From NCBI RefSeq assembly GCF_900113015.1, contig NZ_FONV01000003.1, positions 682,001-746,000 of the forward strand: a DNA stretch of 64,000 nt, written 5' to 3'. Each line of letters starts with the position of its first letter. Within the stretch, counting starts at the first letter, position 1. Positions 43,013-52,616 of the stretch are shown in pieces. The position numbers and the translations under genes are program-made. The notes below the pieces were generated by a model. The model had not been told where the DNA came from, did no database searches, and was given only the letters and a program-made list of their open reading frames with translations. The stretch comes from Actinoplanes philippinensis (GTDB lineage: Bacteria > Actinomycetota > Actinomycetes > Mycobacteriales > Micromonosporaceae).

Positions 43013-43165
43013 CTACCGGCTGTGAGCTGGAAAGATGCGCTTGTCGGGGCGCAGCGACGAGGGCAGCTCAATGGTGATCCACTCATTGTTGTCGACCACC
43101 CCGGCGGTCCGCCGGCCGGAGAACGGGAAGTTGTTGTCGTTCAATACCGCGACGGTGTCAGGCCC
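43013..43165 (-). pseudogene. C-terminal remnant of a phytase-like secreted esterase
   Basis: An open frame of 50 codons ending in TAG at 43013, preceded by an in-frame stop. It reads GPDTVAVLNDNNFPFSGRRT, then AGVVDNNEWITIELPSSLRP and DKRIFPAHSR. The NDNNFPFS...DNNE(W/F)I pattern is the conserved C-terminal end of the esterase-like phytase family of secreted phosphohydrolases. The rest of the gene is gone, replaced by the 3' end of the DUF4011 gene, with which it overlaps by 8 nt. No start or ribosome site. Family recognition is from memory of the motif. Confidence 0.55.
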
Positions 43166-46100
43166 TCACTTTCCTGGAGGGCGCGGGGGCCGTGTCGTGG
43201 CGGGGCAGGGTCAGCGGGTCGGGCAGGTCGTGGGCGGCGCTGAGCCCGTCGGCCCGCCGATGCAGGCGGCCCTCGGCGACCAGGTCGGCGATCAGGGTGG
43301 TGAGCCGGGCGTCCACCTCGGTGGAGCGCCGGGCCGCCCAGCCGTAGAGCCGGCCGGTCGCCGCGAGCAGGCCGTCCACGTCGATGGCCCCGGCGTCGGT
43401 GACCAGGTGCTCCATCGCGACCCGCAGCTCGGCGTCGGCGATCTGGTCGGCCTTGCGGGCCACCCCGTCGGCGCGGAGCCGGACCGTGGGCACCAGCTGG
43501 CCGGGGTCGCCGAGGAAGTCGTCCGCCCAGGTCACGTCGCCCTTGGCGGCCAGTTTGCCGATGGCGGCGTCGATGACGGCGCGGGCCTGCTTGGTGATCC
43601 GGGTCAGCGCCCACTCGTCGCGGATCCGCTGCAGGGCGATGCTGATGTGCACCGGTCCCTCGACGGCGGCGATCCGGCGGATCGCGTCGGCGATGCGGCG
43701 TGCGGTCGCCGGGTCGGCCACGCTCGCCCCGTCCGGCAGGGCGGTGAGCTTCGCCTTCCGGTACGGCTGCGCCCACTCCTGGATCCCGTGCACGGGTTGC
43801 GGGGCGGCGGCCTTCTTCGCCGGCTTGGCGCGGGCGCGTTTGCGGGCGGGCGGCGGCTCGGCGGTGAACTCGGGCGAGACGAACACCGGCTGGGCGATCG
43901 GCAGGCCCTCGACGGCGGCCGCCGCGGCCCGGGTCGCCGCGGCCTCGGCCTCGGCCAGGCGCTCGGCCGCCTCGGCTTCCGCGGCACGGACGGCCTCCAT
44001 CCGGGCGGCCTCGATCCGGGCGGCTTCCTCGCGCGCGGCCTCCACGCGGGCGGCCTCCACGCGGGCGGCCTCCACACGGGCGGCCTCGGCCCGGGCGGCC
44101 TCCACCCGGGCGGCCTCGATCCGGGCCGCCTCGATCCGGGCGGCCTCCACGCGGAGGGCCTCCACGCGGGCGGCTTCCGCGTGGGCAGCCTCGATCCGCT
44201 CGGCCTCGGCGCGGGCGGCTTCGGCACGCTCGGCCTCGGCGCGTCGCACGTCGGCCCGGCTGAGCCGTTCGAAGGTGGCCCGCACGACCCGCGGCTCGCC
44301 GAACTCGTCGTAGTCGTCGTAGTCCTCGAAGCTCCCGTACTCGGCGAACTCCCCGGCCGTCTCGGCCCGCGACACCCGCTCGAAGACCGCCGGTTGCACG
44401 CGAGGGCCCTCGAACTCCTCGGTCCGGGTCACCCGCTCGAACACCGCCGCGGTGACCCGCGGTCCCTCCTCCTCGACCTCGGCACGGGTGACCTTCTCGA
44501 AGATCGCGGCCCGGACCCGGGGCTCCTCCTCCGCCTCGGCCGGTTCCGGTTCGCCGGCGGCCACCGGCTCCTCCGCGAGATCATCCGGGGGTACGGCCTC
44601 CGCCGCCCACTGCTCCGCGGCCTGCTCCTCGACATCCCCGACACCGGCCAGGTAGGCGTCCGCCTCGTCGTCGAGGGCGCCCAGCGCGTCGACCGGGACG
44701 ACCGGCTCCTCGGCCACCTCGTCCGCGGTCTCCTCCGCCACGATCTCGATCGTCTCGACCGGCTCGACCAGGTCGATCGGCTCGGACGGCTCGACCAGGT
44801 CGATCGGCTCGGACGGCTCGCTCGTGGCGTACCCCTCGTCGGTCTGCAGGATGACGACCGGCTCCCGCTGCTCCTCCCCGGCCGTCGCGGGCATCGCGGC
44901 CCCGTCCAGCTCGGCGGCCTGGTCCTCGGGCGGGAACTCGGCGAGCGCCGCCTCGATGGCGGTCCGCAGCCGCCGTTCCTCGTGCTCCCGGTCCAGGTAC
45001 CAGGCGGTGCCCCAGACCCGGTGGAGTTTCCAGCCGAGACTTTCCAGCACCTGTTCGCGCAGCCGGTCGCGGTCGCGGGCGGCGGGCGCCGAGTCGTAGG
45101 TGGTGCCGTCGCACTCGATGCCGAGGGCGTACGGGGCGTTGCGCCGGGCCGAGCGGCGGACCGCCAGATCGATCCGGAAGGCGCCGGTGCCGACCCGGGT
45201 CCGTACCCGGTATCCCCAGGCGCGGATGACGTCGCGGACCGAGTCCTCGAACGGTGTCTGCTGCTCCGGCCGGGTGTCCTCGAGGTCGAGCGCCGCCTCG
45301 CCGCGGGTCGCGTAGTCGAGGTAGGCGGCGAGCGGCCGCAGCTCCTCGGTGTCCGGCAGGTCCCGCCCGCGGACCGTGGAGATCACCTCGACCCGGCGGG
45401 AGGCCCGGGTGGTGGCGACGTTGAGCCGCCGCCAGCCGTCCGGGCCGGCCAGACCGCCCAGCTCGGCGCCGAAGGCCAGCAGGATCACGTCACGTTCGTC
45501 GCCCTGCACGGCGTCCAGATCCTTGACGAAGAACCCGCGCAGCCGGTCGTCCTCGGGCGGCACCACCATGTCGGCGACCGCGGCCTCGATCCGCATCGCC
45601 AGGTCGGCGGTGCTGGCGATGACGCCGAGGCTGAGCTCGGGACGGGTGACGAAGTGGTGGGCGACCCGGCTGGCGACCAGATCGGCCAGGCCCTCGTCGC
45701 CGTTCTCCGCGATCGCCGGGAACAGCTGCACGCCGGTGTCCGGGCCGGCCGGGCCGGCGGGCGGGAACGTGTTGAGCATGCCCTGGTAGAAGGTGTGGTT
45801 GGCGAACGCGATCAGCGACTCGTGCCGGCTGCGGTAGTGGGTGGCCAGGTCGAGCACCGGGAAGGCGGCGCAGCTGATCGCCAGGTCCAGCACGGACCGG
45901 CCCTCGCCGGGGGTGGGCAGCGCGGTGAGCTGCCGGTCGTCGCCGACGACCACGAACGACGCGCCCCGGTAGATGCAGGTGACGGCGTCCGGGACGGGCA
46001 CCCGGGACGCCTCGTCGATGATCACCACGTCGAAGGTGAGGTCGGCCGGGACCAGGCGGCTCACGTCGGCGGGAACGGTCAGGAAGCACGGCTTCACCGC

Positions 46101-49100
46101 GAGGGTCGCATGCCGGGTACGGCCGATCAGCTCGCTGACCGGCAGCTTGCGGCCCTGCTGGGCGGCGGACGCCCGGAGCAGCGCGGCCTCGGCGGCGGCC
46201 GTGCCGGACGGCTGCATCTCGTCGACCGCGTTCATCACGTCGGCCGACGCGGCCCGCTGCAGCCGGGCGTCCCAGATCCGGAACTCCTCGACGAGCCGGT
46301 CGCGGGCGGCGGCGTCCAGCGGTGGCAGCCGGTCGTCCTCGCGGATCACGGTGTCCGCCCACGACTGGAAGAGGGCCCGGCCGAGAACCGGCAGGATCTG
46401 CTCGACCGCCAGGTCCTCACGGGCGCAGAAGTCGACGGCCGCGTCCAGTCCGTGCTCGGCCAGGATCTCGCGGGCGCCCTGGTAGTCGAACCACTCCTGC
46501 TGGCCCTTGCCGTCCTCCAGCAGCGCCCGGATCAGCTCCCGCGCGTGCTCGTAGTCGTCGAGGGCGGCGGTGAGCTGGGCGTGCCGGCGCGGCGCGAAGG
46601 CGCGCAGGATCCAGTCGCGGGCGGCCTGCCACTCGGCGACCCGGGACGGCAGCGTGTCGGTGGGACGCGACCGCGCCAGGGCCTCCACCTGCTCGGTGGT
46701 GAGAGCGGTGTCGACGCCGACCCGGATGCGCCGGGCCTCCGAGGTCCACGCCATCGCGGAGGCCAGCGCCTCCACGTCGGTCTGGGTGCCGCGGTACGCG
46801 TTGCCGAGCACCTTGGCGTACTCCCCGGCGTTGGCCGCCAGGGCCGCTGCGGCGTCGGCGGCGCTCTCCCGGAGCAGGCCGATGGCGGCCGACTCGGCGA
46901 GCGTGAAGTCCCGCCCGGCGGCGACGCTGTACGCCTGGACCAGCTCGGCCGTCGCGGTGAGCGGCTCGACGTGCGCCCGCAGCCAGGTGACCGCGTCGTG
47001 GATGGGCCCGGCCGCCAGCTGCGGGCGCGGGGCCGGCTCGGGCGCCGGGCGCAGTGCCGCGGTCCACCTGTCGAACTCCTTGCGCGCCTCCGAGACGATC
47101 CGGATGATCGCGCTGTTCGGGGTGGGGGCGCTGACCCGTTCGATGACCGCGGGCAGGGCCTCCGGCGGGGTGACGCGCAGAACCTCCTCGGCGGTGCCGA
47201 GGGCGTTGCGGATGGCGTCGAAGTCGGTGTCCAGGCGCCTCCAGTGGCGGCCGAGGATCCGGGCGTACTCCCGCTCGGTCCGGTCGAGGTCGGTGAGCGC
47301 CTTCTTCCAGGCGGCCGCGGCGGCGAGGTTGGCGACGGCCTGCTTGCGTTTCACGTCCGGCCGGGCGATCTCGGCGGCCGCCTTCCGGTCCCGCCGGTAC
47401 GGCGCCCGCAGTTTCCGCAGCCCCTTGTGCACGCTGGCGAACCGGTCGGCCAGCTCGTCCACCGGGTGGGCGAGCGCGCCCTCGTTGAAGTGCTCGCGTG
47501 CCTTGCCCTCGGCGGCGCGGACCACCTCGACGGCCCGCTGCAGCATCCGGGCGGCGGTGTGCGCGGCGGTCATCCCGGCGGCGTCGAACCACGCGGCCTC
47601 CGGCTTGTCGGCGCGGGACAGCAGGTCGACGATGGACGCGACCCGGCCGATGTCGGAGAACGCCACCACGTTGGGCAGGCCGAGCCGCGCGGTGACCCGG
47701 TCCAGGCTGTGCTGGTGCTGTTCGAGCCGGTCGGCCTCGTCGGCGAACCGGCGGGCCAGGCCGCGGGCCTGCGCGGCGGTGAGCGGCAGCAGCTCCACCG
47801 GCGGCGGGTCGAGGTGCACGAGGCTCGGCACGATCGGCAGCTTGCCCGGGGTGGGCAGCGCCGACCAGGTGACGCCGGCCCGGGAGCGGACCGCGTCCTC
47901 GGCCTGGTGCAGCGACTTGAGGTGGCGCAGCAGGCCCTCCGCCGCGCGGGCCACCGGCTCCAGGCTGTCCAGGGTGAGCCACTCGTCGGCGGCCTCCGGC
48001 GGGCGGCGGGCGGCGTGCCCGACCAGCGTGGTCAGGGCGATCGCGTCGGCCAGGTGCCGGGCCCGGAACGCGGCGGCGAGCGGATCGTCGCCGGCCGCCT
48101 CGACCAGGTGCTCCAGGGCGGCCTGCGCCTGGTGCAGGCGGGCGTCGAGCCGGTTGCGGTCGACCACGTCACGCCACAGGTAGGCGTCGCCCTGCAGGGC
48201 CGGGCGCCAGGCGCGGCCCAGGCGCTCGGCGGCGTCGCGGACCTTCTGCAGGGACTGGGTGGTGAGCGGGATCGGCAGGACCGGCGGGACCGGGGCGGCC
48301 GGCACGTCGGTCATCTGCGCACACATGCCGAGGACGTCGTGCAGCCGGTGGCCGAGCGGCTCGCGGACCTCGTTCATCGCCTCGGCGTACGCGTTCAGCC
48401 GTTCCCGGTGCTCGCGCAGCTCCTGGCGCTCGTCGGTGGACAGGCCGGGCGGCGGCAGCGGGATGAAGTCGAGGGCGGCCGCCAGGGTGGTCGCCACGTG
48501 GTCGCGCCCGGTCTGGTCGCTGTGCAGTTCGAGCAGGTAGTCGTCGAGCCCGGCGTGGGTGAGCCGGTCCTTGACCACGTCGAGCGAGGCCGCCTTCTCG
48601 GAGACGAGCAGCACCCGTTTCCCGGCGAAGATCAGCGCGGCGATCATGTTGGCGACGGTCTGCGACTTGCCGGTGCCGGGCGCGCCGCGCATCACGAAGC
48701 TGCGCCCGGCCATCGCCGCCGCCACGCACGAGCGCTGGGCCGCGTCGGCGTCCAGCACGAGCGGGATGTCGTCGGGCGGCGCCACGTCGTCGATGCGGCG
48801 GGCGCCGATCGGCTCGAACTTGAACGCGTCGATCTGCGAGCGGGCGTCGGTGGCCAGCGCCCGGATCACCGGGTGCGCGAGGATCTGCCGCTCGTTGTCG
48901 ACCAGGTCCTGGTAGACGACCTCACGGTGCACGGTGAACCGGGACAGCAGGATCGCCTCGTCGGTGCGCCACTCCGGGTGCTCGCTGATCGCCGCGTCCA
49001 GGCGTGCCCAGAAGACGGTGACGTCCAGCCCGGTCAGGCCCTCCACCGCGGGCAGGTCGACGCCGCGCGACCGGAGACGGACGGCGAGGGCCGGGTTGAC

Positions 49101-49598
49101 CAGCGGGTCGTCCGGGCGGGCCCGCAGTCGCGGGTAGTCCAGCGGGTCCGAGTCGACCAGGTCGACCGGGATCAGCAGGATCGGGCTGGCGTACTCCTGC
49201 TCGTCGTCCTTCCAGTGCAGGGTGCCGAGCGCCAGGTAGAGCGCGGAGATGCCGTATTCGAGCTGGTCACGGTGGTCGGTACGGCGCAGGGCACGCAGCG
49301 TGGTGTCCATCTCGGCGTCGGTCATGTGCGTCTGGAACACGCTGGCGGTCCGCGGGCGCGGGCCCTCCTCCTGTTCCTCCACGCCCAGGAAGCCGCACTC
49401 GCGGCCCTGTTGCAGGGCCTCGAGCACGCCACGCGGCGACGGGCTGTCGATCGCCACCACCCCGGCGCCCCACGGATCCGCGTGGATGAGCGGGTTCGCG
49501 GCGGTGAGGTCGAGCAGACCGGCACGCCAGGATTCGAGCACTCCACGGACACGCGCGTCCGGCCGCCCGGTCAACCCGTCAGCTTCATCCCACCGCAT
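43158..49598 (-). CDS. DUF4011 helicase - endonuclease - DUF3320 giant protein
   Basis: 2146 residues, cytoplasmic. The DUF4011-type N-terminus (LESWRAGLLDLTAANPLIHA) is followed by an SF1 helicase with Walker A GAPGTGKS (305-312), motif II VVIIDEASRVPVPDA (about 1190), QGDERDVILLAF and ATTRASRRVEVIS. A PD-(D/E)XK/Vsr-like nuclease lies near 1450-1540 with FRIDLAV and GIECDGTTYDS, the expected catalytic Asp and Glu-x-Asp. An acidic linker and an Ala-Glu-Arg repeat (about 1785-1870) precede a DUF3320-type C-terminus. This domain order matches the Hhe-type anti-phage candidate as I remember it. A defence or DNA-processing role is likely but unproven. The start is ATG 49598. Confidence 0.92.
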   Translation of the reverse strand: MRWDEADGLTGRPDARVRGVLESWRAGLLDLTAANPLIHADPWGAGVVAIDSPSPRGVLEALQQGRECGFLGVEEQEEGPRPRTASVFQTHMTDAEMDTTLRALRRTDHRDQLEYGISALYLALGTLHWKDDEQEYASPILLIPVDLVDSDPLDYPRLRARPDDPLVNPALAVRLRSRGVDLPAVEGLTGLDVTVFWARLDAAISEHPEWRTDEAILLSRFTVHREVVYQDLVDNERQILAHPVIRALATDARSQIDAFKFEPIGARRIDDVAPPDDIPLVLDADAAQRSCVAAAMAGRSFVMRGAPGTGKSQTVANMIAALIFAGKRVLLVSEKAASLDVVKDRLTHAGLDDYLLELHSDQTGRDHVATTLAAALDFIPLPPPGLSTDERQELREHRERLNAYAEAMNEVREPLGHRLHDVLGMCAQMTDVPAAPVPPVLPIPLTTQSLQKVRDAAERLGRAWRPALQGDAYLWRDVVDRNRLDARLHQAQAALEHLVEAAGDDPLAAAFRARHLADAIALTTLVGHAARRPPEAADEWLTLDSLEPVARAAEGLLRHLKSLHQAEDAVRSRAGVTWSALPTPGKLPIVPSLVHLDPPPVELLPLTAAQARGLARRFADEADRLEQHQHSLDRVTARLGLPNVVAFSDIGRVASIVDLLSRADKPEAAWFDAAGMTAAHTAARMLQRAVEVVRAAEGKAREHFNEGALAHPVDELADRFASVHKGLRKLRAPYRRDRKAAAEIARPDVKRKQAVANLAAAAAWKKALTDLDRTEREYARILGRHWRRLDTDFDAIRNALGTAEEVLRVTPPEALPAVIERVSAPTPNSAIIRIVSEARKEFDRWTAALRPAPEPAPRPQLAAGPIHDAVTWLRAHVEPLTATAELVQAYSVAAGRDFTLAESAAIGLLRESAADAAAALAANAGEYAKVLGNAYRGTQTDVEALASAMAWTSEARRIRVGVDTALTTEQVEALARSRPTDTLPSRVAEWQAARDWILRAFAPRRHAQLTAALDDYEHARELIRALLEDGKGQQEWFDYQGAREILAEHGLDAAVDFCAREDLAVEQILPVLGRALFQSWADTVIREDDRLPPLDAAARDRLVEEFRIWDARLQRAASADVMNAVDEMQPSGTAAAEAALLRASAAQQGRKLPVSELIGRTRHATLAVKPCFLTVPADVSRLVPADLTFDVVIIDEASRVPVPDAVTCIYRGASFVVVGDDRQLTALPTPGEGRSVLDLAISCAAFPVLDLATHYRSRHESLIAFANHTFYQGMLNTFPPAGPAGPDTGVQLFPAIAENGDEGLADLVASRVAHHFVTRPELSLGVIASTADLAMRIEAAVADMVVPPEDDRLRGFFVKDLDAVQGDERDVILLAFGAELGGLAGPDGWRRLNVATTRASRRVEVISTVRGRDLPDTEELRPLAAYLDYATRGEAALDLEDTRPEQQTPFEDSVRDVIRAWGYRVRTRVGTGAFRIDLAVRRSARRNAPYALGIECDGTTYDSAPAARDRDRLREQVLESLGWKLHRVWGTAWYLDREHEERRLRTAIEAALAEFPPEDQAAELDGAAMPATAGEEQREPVVILQTDEGYATSEPSEPIDLVEPSEPIDLVEPVETIEIVAEETADEVAEEPVVPVDALGALDDEADAYLAGVGDVEEQAAEQWAAEAVPPDDLAEEPVAAGEPEPAEAEEEPRVRAAIFEKVTRAEVEEEGPRVTAAVFERVTRTEEFEGPRVQPAVFERVSRAETAGEFAEYGSFEDYDDYDEFGEPRVVRATFERLSRADVRRAEAERAEAARAEAERIEAAHAEAARVEALRVEAARIEAARIEAARVEAARAEAARVEAARVEAARVEAAREEAARIEAARMEAVRAAEAEAAERLAEAEAAATRAAAAAVEGLPIAQPVFVSPEFTAEPPPARKRARAKPAKKAAAPQPVHGIQEWAQPYRKAKLTALPDGASVADPATARRIADAIRRIAAVEGPVHISIALQRIRDEWALTRITKQARAVIDAAIGKLAAKGDVTWADDFLGDPGQLVPTVRLRADGVARKADQIADAELRVAMEHLVTDAGAIDVDGLLAATGRLYGWAARRSTEVDARLTTLIADLVAEGRLHRRADGLSAAHDLPDPLTLPRHDTAPAPSRKVRA
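43980..44240. repeat. Ala/Glu/Arg-coding repeat inside the helicase gene
   Basis: About seventeen 15-nt units (GGCGGCCTCCACGCG-like on the + strand) encode VEAAR/IEAAR/AEAAR pentapeptides. They should form a long, highly charged single helix linking the nuclease part to the C-terminal domain. Confidence 0.9.
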
Positions 49599-49686
49599 GC
49601 GCCCATTCCAGCAAGGCGAGGTGGGTCACCGTGGTGGTTTTCCGGGTTAATCCGACGTATCTCGCCCAGAAAGCCGCCCCCGAGGG

Positions 49687-51372
49687 TCAGTCCCAGGTTG
49701 GGACCCACCACTGCCAGCCCGCCGGGGCCAGTGGCCAGGACGGATCGGGCCGCCAGCCCTCCGGCGGATACCACCCCTCCGGCGGGAGCGGCCAGCCCGG
49801 CGGCACCACGAACTTGATGCCGGTCGGCGCGGGCGGGATCGGCGCGTGCTGGTTGCCCTCGGCCGGCGCCGCCGAGACCGGGGCGAGACCGGCCAGGGCG
49901 CCCGAGTTCGCCTTGACCACCGCGGCGAGCGCCGGGATGACAGTGGTCTCGGCGATCGCCTGCTGCTCCTGCGCGTCGGTGTAGGACGGTGGCGCGGGGC
50001 TGACCGGGTGGGCGCCCGCCGACGGGTCGGCGAGCAGGGTGCCGCCGTCGGTCTGCCGCACCGGCGTGGTGGCCGGGGGCTCGAAGCGGGACCCGGAGAC
50101 GTACGGCGTGGAGTAGCTGCCGGCGTTCCAGGCCGGCGGGCTGACGTTGTTCCAGGCCGGCGGGACGGCGGGCGACGGACTCGTGCTGTTCCAGGCCGGC
50201 GGCACGGCCGGCGAACCGGGAGCGGCGGGCGACGGACTCGCGCTGTTCCAGGCCGGTGAGCCGGGGGCGGCCGGCGCGGGGACGCTCGGGGAGACCGGGG
50301 TGACCGGCAGCGAGGACGGCGGGAGCGGCGCCACCGCGGGCATCGCCGACGGCGGGGAGGCCCAGCTGGGCAGCGCGTCGGCCGGGGTCACCCAGTTCGG
50401 CACCAGGCCGCCGGAGGCCGGGCCGCCGGTCATCAGGCCGCCCGGCATGTTCAGGCCGGGCACCGCGGAGCCGCCGGACGCGGCGGGCGCGAGCGGGGGC
50501 GACGGCGAGACCGGGGTGGGACCCGGCGTGGCCGGTCCCGTGCTGGCCACGCCGGGTGCCGGGACGCTCGCCGTGCCGCGGCCCGCCGACGGCGTGGCGG
50601 CCGCGCGGCTGGGGCCGGCCTGCCAGCTCTCCGGCAGGTCCTGGACGCGGGCGATGTAGAGCATGACCTCGGTGGTGCCGCTGTTGCCCTTGACCATGGC
50701 GCGGGCCGCGGTGACCAGGCCTCGCTCGGCCAGGTGGCGCAGCACCGGCGACAGCTCGCCGCTCATCTTGGGGCTCAGGTCGCCGACCCGGGTGTCGCCG
50801 ATGCGCACCTCGACCAGGTGGTCGGCGGTCTCGTGCAGGGTGACGTACGCCCAGCACTCCCCCTCCGGGCGCAGCAGCGGGACGAGCGCGTCGAGGGCCT
50901 GCTGCTGGCCGACGACCTGCACGGCCGAGCCGGACGGCAGCAGCCGGTGCTCCTGGGCGGGTGCCGCGTTCACCGGGACCAGCATGTGCGGCTCGGCGAG
51001 GTCGAGGCGGATGGTGCTGTCGAAGGCGGCGGGACGGCCGTCGGCGGCGCCCCACTCGCGGCCGGTGATCCGGGCGTTGACCTCGGGCAGCAGGCCACGT
51101 TCGTGGAGCGCGCTGAGGACGGTGACGTAGCGGGCGGCCTCCGGGCGAGGGAGGTGGCCGAGCAGGCTGTTGCCGGACCAGACCCCGACGGCGTTGCGGT
51201 CGTGACGGTTGTTGCGGTCGGGTATGAGCTGGACGGGGATGGTTATGTCGGTCCCGCGGGGGTTGAAGTCGTTACCGAAGAGCGCACGTATCGCCTTCGC
51301 GTAGTGCGTCTCGCCGACCACCTCGGCACTAGCCCAGCCCGCTTGTCCCCAGAGGGGGAACCGATTCGCCAC
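49687..51372 (-). CDS. HIRAN-domain protein with a long Pro/Ser/Ala linker
   Basis: 561 residues, GTG start. Residues about 15-105 match a HIRAN domain (VVGETHYAKAIRALFG..., IPDRNNRHDRNAVGVW, LLGHLPRPEAARYV). Residues about 150-235 look like a second, diverged copy (VEVRIGDTRVGDLSPKMSGE, then LSPVLRHLAERGL). A low-complexity Pro/Ser/Ala region of about 230 residues follows, with repeats such as VPPAWNSTSPSPA. A Trp/Pro-rich tail ends the protein (PLPPEGWYPPEGWRPDPSWP). HIRAN domains bind 3' DNA ends in repair helicases; a stand-alone protein beside a helicase-nuclease gene may supply DNA-end recognition. That partnership is inferred. Confidence 0.78.
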   Translation of the reverse strand: MANRFPLWGQAGWASAEVVGETHYAKAIRALFGNDFNPRGTDITIPVQLIPDRNNRHDRNAVGVWSGNSLLGHLPRPEAARYVTVLSALHERGLLPEVNARITGREWGAADGRPAAFDSTIRLDLAEPHMLVPVNAAPAQEHRLLPSGSAVQVVGQQQALDALVPLLRPEGECWAYVTLHETADHLVEVRIGDTRVGDLSPKMSGELSPVLRHLAERGLVTAARAMVKGNSGTTEVMLYIARVQDLPESWQAGPSRAAATPSAGRGTASVPAPGVASTGPATPGPTPVSPSPPLAPAASGGSAVPGLNMPGGLMTGGPASGGLVPNWVTPADALPSWASPPSAMPAVAPLPPSSLPVTPVSPSVPAPAAPGSPAWNSASPSPAAPGSPAVPPAWNSTSPSPAVPPAWNNVSPPAWNAGSYSTPYVSGSRFEPPATTPVRQTDGGTLLADPSAGAHPVSPAPPSYTDAQEQQAIAETTVIPALAAVVKANSGALAGLAPVSAAPAEGNQHAPIPPAPTGIKFVVPPGWPLPPEGWYPPEGWRPDPSWPLAPAGWQWWVPTWD

Positions 51373-51497
51373 ACGGGAACGCTAGTGTCTGCTTTCCGTC
51401 AGTCACCTCACCCGTACGGACGAGGGCGATCATCCGTACGTTCCGTATCCGGGCCGCTCGGCAGAGCTACTGAATTACCGTTCAGTTTTGGGCGATA

Positions 51498-51527
51498 CCC
51501 GGCGACCCGTACGAAAAGGTCGCCGGG
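51498..51527 (-). terminator. terminator of the MDR oxidoreductase gene
   Basis: Perfect 10-bp stem CCCGGCGACC/GGTCGCCGGG with a 10-nt loop, 18 nt beyond the stop on the minus strand. Confidence 0.8.
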
Positions 51528-51544
51528 CGCAGCTTAATCCCTGG

Positions 51545-52543
51545 TTAACGCAGCTTGACGACCATCTTGCCGGTGTTGTCGCCGCGCAGCAGGCCGAGGA
51601 ATGCGGCCGGCGCGTTCTCGATCCCCTCGACGACCGTCTCCCGGGCGGTGATCCGGCCGGCGCGGAGCCAGCCGCCGACCTCGGCCACGAAGTCGGGCAT
51701 CCGGTGGTAGTGGTTGCCGACCAGGAACCCGCGCAGATTGATCTCCTTGCCGATGGTGGAGGCGAGGTTGCGCGGCGCGGCCGGCGGGGCGGTGTCGTTG
51801 TACTGCGCGATGGCGCCGCACATGGCGATCCGGCCGTACTTGTTCATCACGCTGATCGCGGCCTCCAGGTGGTCACCGCCGACGTTGTCGAAGTAGACGT
51901 CGATCCCGTCCGGCGCGGCGGCCTTGAGCTGGTCGCGGACCGGCGCGTCCTTGTAGTTGAACGCGGCGTCGAAGCCCAGGTCGTCGATCAGGTGCCGGGC
52001 CTTCTCCGCCGAGCCGGCGCTGCCGATCACCCGCTTGGCGCCACGCAGCCGGGCGATCTGGCCGGCCACGCTGCCGACCGCGCCGGCCGCGCCGGAGACG
52101 AAGACCGTGTCGCCCTCGCGGAACTGCGCGATGTCCAGCAGGCCCGCGTAGGCGGTGAGGCCGGTCATGCCGAGCAGGCCGAGGTAGGCCGAGAGCGACG
52201 GCGCGGCGGCCGGGTCGACCACCCGCACCCGCTCGGCGTCGGCCACCGAGAACTCGCGCCAGCCCAGGCTGTGCACCACGTGCGCGCCGACCGGGACGGA
52301 CTCCGCGTTCGACGCGACGACCTCGCCGACCGCCCCGCCGTCGAGCGGCTCGCCGACCTGGTACGGCGGCATGTAGGACTTCACGTCGTTCATCCGGCCC
52401 CGCATGTACGGATCCACGGACATGTAGACGTTGCGGACCAGCACCTGGCCGGGACCCGGCTCGGGAACCGCCGTCTCGGCGAGCTCGAAGGTCTCGGCGG
52501 TCGGCCAGCCGACCGGGCGGGCGGCGAGGCGGATCTCTTTCAT
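51545..52543 (-). CDS. NADP-dependent MDR oxidoreductase (CurA/PTGR-like)
   Basis: Medium-chain dehydrogenase/reductase of 332 residues, of the zinc-free alkenal/one oxidoreductase group. Seen: NVYMSVDPYMRGRMND (substrate loop), the nucleotide motif VSGAAGAVGSVAGQIA, IDVYFDNVGGDHLEAAI and GFLVGNHYHRMPDF. It reduces activated C=C bonds of enones or enals with NADPH. The ATG at 52543 has GGGAGA upstream and is preferred to a TTG four codons earlier. It is divergent from a TetR gene whose operator probably lies between them, so induction by reactive carbonyls is plausible. Confidence 0.93.
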   Translation of the reverse strand: MKEIRLAARPVGWPTAETFELAETAVPEPGPGQVLVRNVYMSVDPYMRGRMNDVKSYMPPYQVGEPLDGGAVGEVVASNAESVPVGAHVVHSLGWREFSVADAERVRVVDPAAAPSLSAYLGLLGMTGLTAYAGLLDIAQFREGDTVFVSGAAGAVGSVAGQIARLRGAKRVIGSAGSAEKARHLIDDLGFDAAFNYKDAPVRDQLKAAAPDGIDVYFDNVGGDHLEAAISVMNKYGRIAMCGAIAQYNDTAPPAAPRNLASTIGKEINLRGFLVGNHYHRMPDFVAEVGGWLRAGRITARETVVEGIENAPAAFLGLLRGDNTGKMVVKLR

Positions 52544-52572
52544 CAGGTCTCCCAACGAGTCGTCGTTACTTC

Positions 52573-52587
52573 TCGACAGTACGTCGA
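52573..52587. promoter_or_regulatory. TetR operator candidate between MDR and TetR genes
   Basis: TCGACAGTACGTCGA, 5-bp arms with a further TCGAC at 52593, in the 73-nt divergent promoter. Confidence 0.5.
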
Positions 52588-52616
52588 AAAACTCGACACC
52601 GCGTTAACATGTTCGG

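Noticed and set aside
43035..49817. A 2260-codon open frame on the + strand
   Set aside because: It is the antisense shadow of the DUF4011 gene; the product is Gly/Arg/Pro/His-rich without domains, while the minus strand has clear helicase and nuclease motifs.
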